The notes under the pieces were generated by a model. It ran no database searches. It worked only from the letters and a program-made list of their open reading frames with translations, and was not told the DNA's origin. A stretch of 64,000 bases of DNA from Actinobacteria bacterium OV450. GTDB taxonomy: Bacteria; Actinomycetota; Actinomycetes; Streptomycetales; Streptomycetaceae. The translations under genes were made by a program, and so were the position numbers. The stretch covers positions 1 to 64,000 of the forward strand of contig LJCW01000142.1 of assembly GCA_001298555.1 (NCBI GenBank), written 5' to 3'. Of the stretch, positions 59,859 to 64,000 are shown piece by piece. Within the stretch, counting starts at the first letter, position 1; each line of letters opens with the position of its first letter.

Positions 59859-60563
59859 TTAGCCGGCCGCGCCCCCGCCGGCGGAGGTCCAGCCCTGCCG
59901 GTGGAGGCGTTCGAAGCCGTCCAGGAGGAGGTCGAGGGCGAACTCGAACTCGAACCGGTCGTCACAGCCGCCGCCCATGACGGAGTCCCCGTCGTGGGCG
60001 GCGGCCGTGGCCAGTTCCGCGACGTGCGGGTAGGCCGCCGCTGCCTCCGGGGGCAGGGCCGCGGGCTGCCGCGGAGCCGGGCCGGGGGCGGCGTCGAACA
60101 CCTCCTGGGTGAAGCCGAGGACGCGGCTGCCCAGGGCGTGCATCGCATGGTGGGTGAGGTCGACCGAGAGCCCGCCCGCTCGGAACGTCCCGATCACCGC
60201 GTCCATGTGCGCGAGCACCGCCGGGGTCGGGCCGGTGCGCGAGCGGATCACCTGGGCCGCCCACGGGTGGCTCAGCAGGGCGGCGCGCGCGGACAGGATC
60301 CGCAGGCGGACCGCGCCCTGCCAGCCGGTGCCGGGGGCCGGCGGGGGGATCTCGCCCACGACGGTCTCCACCATGCCGTCCAAGAGCTCCTCCTTGTGGG
60401 CGACGTGCTTGTAGAGCGCCATCGGCACCACGCCCAGCTCCTGGGCGAGCCTGCGCATGCTCAGCGCCTCGATCCCGATGGAGTCGGCCAGCGCGACCGC
60501 TGCGCGCAGCACCCGTTCCCTGCTCAGGGGAGCCCTCGGCGCTGTCTCCGGCTGCCGGGTCAT
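59859..60563 (-). CDS. TetR family transcriptional regulator (TetR_C type)
   Basis: The 234-aa repressor has an N-terminal HTH (VLRAAVALADSIGIEALSMRRLAQELGVVPMALYKHVAHKEELLDGMV) and a TetR_C-type ligand domain. The ATG at 60563 places about 18 residues before helix 1; the in-frame extension to 60773 crosses the operator region and was rejected. It is divergent from a DUF4386 membrane gene, with two GTGTACG-type palindromes between, so it almost certainly represses that gene and itself. Confidence 0.93.
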   Translation of the reverse strand: MTRQPETAPRAPLSRERVLRAAVALADSIGIEALSMRRLAQELGVVPMALYKHVAHKEELLDGMVETVVGEIPPPAPGTGWQGAVRLRILSARAALLSHPWAAQVIRSRTGPTPAVLAHMDAVIGTFRAGGLSVDLTHHAMHALGSRVLGFTQEVFDAAPGPAPRQPAALPPEAAAAYPHVAELATAAAHDGDSVMGGGCDDRFEFEFALDLLLDGFERLHRQGWTSAGGGAAG

Positions 60564-60615
60564 TCGATCAGCTCCCTCGTGTGCGGTGCGCGGGCCGGGC
60601 CCCGGGCTTGACCAA

Positions 60616-60630
60616 GTGTACGGCGTACAC
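60616..60630. promoter_or_regulatory. TetR operator 1 (GTGTACGGCGTACAC)
   Basis: A palindrome symmetric at every position except the central base. It lies 53 bp upstream of the TetR start. TetR-C repressors of this kind bind such GTAC-rich dyads. Confidence 0.75.
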
Positions 60631-60645
60631 CTACCGTGCGTCTGA

Positions 60646-60662
60646 GGTGTACGCCGTACACC
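60646..60662. promoter_or_regulatory. TetR operator 2 (GGTGTACGCCGTACACC)
   Basis: A second copy, extended by one base pair each side, centred 31 bp from operator 1, about three helical turns. It ends 22 bp before the DUF4386 start, so a bound repressor would cover the promoter. Confidence 0.75.
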
Positions 60663-60684
60663 AGCGAAGGGGGAGTGGTTCCGC

Positions 60685-61467
60685 ATGGGCGCGCAGAGCT
60701 TGACCGGATCAACGGCATCGACCGGAGCAGACAGAGGGACCGCCTTCGTCTCGGGGGCCCTGTTCCTCGTCACCGAGGTCGCCGCGGTCGCCGGTCTCGT
60801 GCTCTACGGCCCCGTGCTGGACGGCGCCGGCTACGTCCTCGGCGCCGGCGCCGACACCCGCGTGCTCCTCGGTGCGCTGTGCGAATTCGTCCTGGCGCTG
60901 GCGGTCGTCGGGACCGGGGTCGCCCTGTACCCGGTCCTGAGACGCCGCAACGAGGGGGCCGCGCTCGGCTATGTCTGCGGCCGCCTGCTCGAAGCCGCCG
61001 TCATCCTCGTCGGCCTCGTCAGCGTGCTGTCCGTGGTGACGCTGCGCAGGGAATCCGCCGCGGCGCCGGGCGGCGACGCCGCGTCCCTCACCACGGCCGC
61101 CGACGCCCTCGTGGCGGTCCACGACTGGACGTTCCTCTTCGGGCCCGACTTCGTCCTGGGCGCGAACACCCTGGTCCTGGCCTGCCTGATGTACCGCTCA
61201 CGACTCGTCCCGCGGCCCCTCGCCGTGCTGGGGCTCGTCGGGGGAGCGCTGATCTGCGGCTCCGCGACCGCCGTGCTGTTCGGCCTCTACGAGCAGGTGT
61301 CCGGCGCGGGCTCGCTGGCCGCCCTCCCGGTGTTCGCCTGGGAGGTGGGCCTGGCCGTCCGGCTCCTGGCCAAGGGGTTCAGCGGGCCGGCTCAGCTCCC
61401 GAACACCACCGAGAGGTGGGCGGCCAGCCCCGAGGCCGTCGGCGGGCACAGCCTGGCGCCGAGGTAG
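60685..61467 (+). CDS. DUF4386 family membrane protein
   Basis: The 260-aa product has about six transmembrane segments and the DUF4386 pattern (ALFLVTEVAAVAGLVLYGPVL, YVLGAGADTRVLLGALCEFVLALAVVGTGVALYPVLRRRNE, HDWTFLFGPDFVLGANTLVLACLMYRSRLVPR). GGGGGAG precedes the ATG. It is controlled by the divergent TetR gene, an arrangement that recurs for DUF4386 genes. The role is unknown. Its 3' end overlaps the convergent monooxygenase gene by 76 bp. Confidence 0.9.
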   Translation: MGAQSLTGSTASTGADRGTAFVSGALFLVTEVAAVAGLVLYGPVLDGAGYVLGAGADTRVLLGALCEFVLALAVVGTGVALYPVLRRRNEGAALGYVCGRLLEAAVILVGLVSVLSVVTLRRESAAAPGGDAASLTTAADALVAVHDWTFLFGPDFVLGANTLVLACLMYRSRLVPRPLAVLGLVGGALICGSATAVLFGLYEQVSGAGSLAALPVFAWEVGLAVRLLAKGFSGPAQLPNTTERWAASPEAVGGHSLAPR

Positions 61468-63026
61468 CCGTCCGGCCGGACCACGAACGCCGCCGGCTCC
61501 CGCACCCCGTACATCCGGGCGAACTCGCCGCGGGAGTCCCGGTACACGGGCACGGGCACATACCCGCTGTCGGTGTCGGCGTCGGCGAGGATCGCGCACA
61601 CCGCGACCCGGCCCGCCGCCGCGCCCCGCACCGCGGAGGCCAGCCCGGCGAGGCCGGCCGCCGCCGGTGCGGGCCCGTACAGCAGCAGCACGTGCTCCCG
61701 GCCGCGCAGCAGGTCGTACAGCCGCACCGGATACGCGGCGATGTCCCCGGTGAGCCCGCCGCAGTCCGGTGCGCGGTCGCCGGGGCGCGGCCCGGGCCCG
61801 CCGTCGGGCTCCCCCCGCTGGACGACGGGGCTGCCCCGGTAGCCGACCAGCAGCTGGGCCTGGCGCATCATCAGCGTGTCCGCGTCCTCGGGGTCGGCTT
61901 GCACGCCCTCGGCGGACTGCCGCACGGTACGGCCCACGACCTCCTCGCCCACCGGCCGGCGCTCCGCGTCGTAACTCGCGAGCAGCGCCGGAGCCGCCGC
62001 GCCCTCCACGGCCAGCGCCAGCTTCCACGCCAGGTTCCAGGCGTCCTGGATCCCGGTGTTCATGCCCTGCGCACCGGTCGGCGGGTGGATGTGCGCCGCG
62101 TCCCCCGCCACGAGGACCCGCCCGTCCCCGTACCGGTCCACCAGCCGGTGGCTGATCCGGAACACGGACGACCAGCGCATGGCCGAGGCCGTGACCGGCT
62201 GCGGCGACAGCCGGTCCAGCACGGCCTGGATGTGGCCGAGTTCGGGGGCCCGCGCGCCCTCCAGGCCGTGCACCACCCCGTCACCGTCCTGTGGCGGAGC
62301 GGCGGAGAGCCCGGGCGGCACCAGCATGGACACCCGGTAGCGCCCGGCGCCCGGCAGCGGAATGCACACCAGGACGTCGTCGACGGCGCCCGCGGCGTCG
62401 TGGTGCATGGCGCGCACCCCGTACCCGTACGGCAGGTCCCAGTCGACCTCCACGTCGGCCAGCATGTACTCCTCGGGGAAGGCGCCGCCCTCGAAACTCA
62501 GGCCGAGTCCCTTGCGGACGATGCTGTGCGCGCCGTCGCAGCCCACCAGGAACCGGGTCCGGAGCTCCTCTTCGCCGCCCGGGCCGGTGAGCCGGCAGGT
62601 CACGCCGTCGGCGTCCTGGACGAACGAGACGAGCTCGGTGCCCCGCTCGACGTGCGTGCCGAAGCCCGCCAGGAACTCCTCGATGATGCGCTCCGTCTCG
62701 TACTGCGGCAGAGCGGCGAAGCGGTACGGCACCTCGGGCGGCAGCACCAGGTCCAGCCGGGGCTGCTCCACGCCGTTCACGTACGTCAGCTGCCCGCGCA
62801 TCAGGACGGCCGCCTCCAGGGCGGCCCGTACGAAGCCCATCCGGTCCCAGATCTCCAGCGTGCGCGGCTGGATCCCCACCGCCTTCGCGTACGGCAGCCT
62901 CGCCGGCAGCCGGTCCACGATGCGGCAGGAGGTCCCGCGCCGCCGCAGCTCGGCGGCGGCCGTCAGCCCGACCGGGTCCGCGCCCGCCACCAGGACGTCC
63001 GAGGCCGCTCCTCCGGTGTGCACCAT
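61392..63026 (-). CDS. FAD-dependent aromatic monooxygenase (PheA/TetX-like)
   Basis: The 544-aa flavoprotein hydroxylase has an N-terminal dinucleotide motif VLVAGADPVGL, where Asp17 stands in place of the third Gly of the usual GAGPVG. It also has a DG motif LVGCDGAHSIVRK, the FAD motif VLVAGDAAHIHPPTGAQGMNTGIQDAWNL, and a C-terminal thioredoxin-like domain. Such enzymes hydroxylate phenols or polyketides with NAD(P)H and O2. The ATG at 63026 has GGGAGG upstream; a GTG at 63065 would extend it by 13 residues. The Gly-to-Asp change could weaken FAD binding. Confidence 0.88.
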   Translation of the reverse strand: MVHTGGAASDVLVAGADPVGLTAAAELRRRGTSCRIVDRLPARLPYAKAVGIQPRTLEIWDRMGFVRAALEAAVLMRGQLTYVNGVEQPRLDLVLPPEVPYRFAALPQYETERIIEEFLAGFGTHVERGTELVSFVQDADGVTCRLTGPGGEEELRTRFLVGCDGAHSIVRKGLGLSFEGGAFPEEYMLADVEVDWDLPYGYGVRAMHHDAAGAVDDVLVCIPLPGAGRYRVSMLVPPGLSAAPPQDGDGVVHGLEGARAPELGHIQAVLDRLSPQPVTASAMRWSSVFRISHRLVDRYGDGRVLVAGDAAHIHPPTGAQGMNTGIQDAWNLAWKLALAVEGAAAPALLASYDAERRPVGEEVVGRTVRQSAEGVQADPEDADTLMMRQAQLLVGYRGSPVVQRGEPDGGPGPRPGDRAPDCGGLTGDIAAYPVRLYDLLRGREHVLLLYGPAPAAAGLAGLASAVRGAAAGRVAVCAILADADTDSGYVPVPVYRDSRGEFARMYGVREPAAFVVRPDGYLGARLCPPTASGLAAHLSVVFGS

Positions 63027-63167
63027 CGCCGCCTCCCGGGCGGGTTCCCCGTACGAACGGATCACCCTCCATGGTGGCCCGGCGTCCCGCTCCCGGCGAT
63101 CGGGAACCCGGGCCGGCGGGCCCGGGCGGCCGCGGGCGCCTCCGGCCCCGCGGGCGCGGGACCGGCC

Positions 63168-64000
63168 TCAGTCGCCGATGTCGCGGCGCCGGAAGTCGTC
63201 CAGGGTCTCGCGGCGTACCAGGAGGCGGGCCGTGCCGTCGTCGACGGCGATGACCGGGGGACGGCCGACCATGTTGTAGCCGGAGGCCATGGAGAACTGG
63301 TAGGCGCCCGACACCGGTACCGCGAGCAGGTCCCCGGGACGGACGTCACCCGGCAGGTCCACGTCGGTGGCGAGGACGTCGCCCGCCTCGCAGTGCCGGC
63401 CGACGACCGTGGCGGTGAGCGGACCGGCGGTGGAGTGGCGGCCGATCAGACGGGGCGCGTACCGGGCCCCGTACAGGGCCGGCCGGGGGTTGTCGCTCAT
63501 GCCGCCGTCCACGGCCACGAACACCCGGTCCCCGGTGCGTTTCACCGCGAGGACCCGGTAGAGCGCAACCCCGGCCGGGCCGGCGATCGCGCGGCCGGGT
63601 TCGACGGCGAGGCGGGGCACGGGCAGGCCGGCCGCCGCGCAGCTCTCCGCGAGCTCGGCGCGCAGCCGGCGGGCCAGCGCGGTGAGGTCGAGTGCCGCCG
63701 CCCCGGGCCGGTGGGCGATGCCGTGGCCGCCGCCCATGTCGAGTTCGGGGAGCACCGTGCCGTGGGCGTCACGGATGCGGGCCATCAGGCCCACCATGCG
63801 GCGCACGGCGCCGGCGTACGGGGTGACGTCGGTGATCTGGGAGCCGATGTGACAGTGCAGGCCGACGAGTTCGAGCTGGGGCTGGCCCAGGATGCGGGCG
63901 ACGGCGTGCTGCGCGGAGCCGTCGACGAGCGAGAGGCCGAACTTCTGGCCGTCGGTCCCCGTGCGGATCTTCTCGTGGCCGCCGGCCGAGATGCCGGGGA
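63168..64000 (-). CDS. lysA: diaminopimelate decarboxylase, C-terminal part (cut by window edge)
   Basis: The visible 277 residues are the C-terminal two thirds of a fold-type III PLP decarboxylase: QKFGLSL, ELVGLHCHIGSQI, LDMGGGHGI, EPGRAIAG, VDGGMSDNPRPALYGA, GRHCEAGDVLATDV and GAYQFSMASGYNMVGRP. They bind PLP phosphate and meso-diaminopimelate in the family. The enzyme makes lysine from meso-diaminopimelate. The 5' end lies outside the window. The gene may start the lysA-hom-thrC-thrB run found in Streptomyces, but its orientation here has the rest off the edge. Confidence 0.9.
   Translation of the reverse strand, partial: PGISAGGHEKIRTGTDGQKFGLSLVDGSAQHAVARILGQPQLELVGLHCHIGSQITDVTPYAGAVRRMVGLMARIRDAHGTVLPELDMGGGHGIAHRPGAAALDLTALARRLRAELAESCAAAGLPVPRLAVEPGRAIAGPAGVALYRVLAVKRTGDRVFVAVDGGMSDNPRPALYGARYAPRLIGRHSTAGPLTATVVGRHCEAGDVLATDVDLPGDVRPGDLLAVPVSGAYQFSMASGYNMVGRPPVIAVDDGTARLLVRRETLDDFRRRDIGD

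Overview
The window is high-GC DNA with GTG and TTG starts, many 4-base stop/start overlaps, two-component and ECF-type regulators, Tat and lipoprotein signals, and gene families typical of Streptomyces (DUF4360, DUF5997, DUF6296, DUF6893, maltokinase-cap protein, RNase Sa-type ribonuclease). It is best read as a chromosomal segment of a Streptomyces or close relative. No rRNA, tRNA, phage or CRISPR was seen.

Left part (1-28.6 kb): a hydrolase gene broken at its catalytic motif; a small type II fatty-acid/polyketide-like cluster (cytochrome P450-like protein, KAS III, acyltransferase, ACP, KAS II); a PAS-PAS-GAF-SpoIIE phosphatase; a P-loop kinase; a sigma factor translationally coupled to an unusual IclR-fusion regulator; a self-contained class I P450 operon (ferredoxin, reductase, P450); a secreted HAD phosphatase; a short-chain dehydrogenase beside a PHB-depolymerase-type lipoprotein esterase; a LysR gene coupled to a serine beta-lactamase-like gene; a two-component system; a decayed GNAT acetyltransferase; a Tat-exported beta-carbonic anhydrase; a hemerythrin-like protein; a GH16-like protein; a LysR effector-domain protein without HTH; a PP2C phosphatase; and a site-2 protease with CBS domains.

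Middle part (28.9-48.1 kb): a P-loop NTPase gene paired with a membrane-anchored type 1 periplasmic-binding-protein gene, followed by a 15-kb hydrogen-uptake locus. That locus encodes HypX (formyl-derived CO ligand), small and large subunits of an actinobacterial group 1h (high-affinity, O2-tolerant) [NiFe]-hydrogenase, NifU-like, DUF5947, DUF6084 and an uncharacterised 479-aa protein, the C-terminal protease, a 34-aa DUF6893 membrane peptide, and HypA, B, F, C, D and E. Nearly every junction from the large subunit onward overlaps, so the locus looks like one assembly line: HypC/D/E/F make the Fe(CN)2 group, HypX supplies CO, HypA/B insert nickel, and the protease trims the large subunit. The NifU/DUF5947 junction appears frameshifted, and HypB carries its His-rich nickel store at the C-terminus.

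Right part (48.1-64 kb): a class II glutamine amidotransferase, a receptor Ser/Thr kinase, two tandem DUF4360 secreted proteins, an L,D-transpeptidase, DUF6296 and maltokinase-cap proteins, a secreted guanyl-specific RNase, a membrane protein, a Sua5/YrdC protein, a divergent LysR/SDR pair with a clear inverted repeat, a divergent TetR/DUF4386 pair with two near-perfect operators, an FAD monooxygenase and the 3' part of a diaminopimelate decarboxylase gene (lysA) cut by the window edge.

The most unusual sequence-level signal is a dispersed palindromic, MITE-like element present as two full copies and one half copy. In all three cases its terminal TAG serves as the stop codon of the neighbouring gene.
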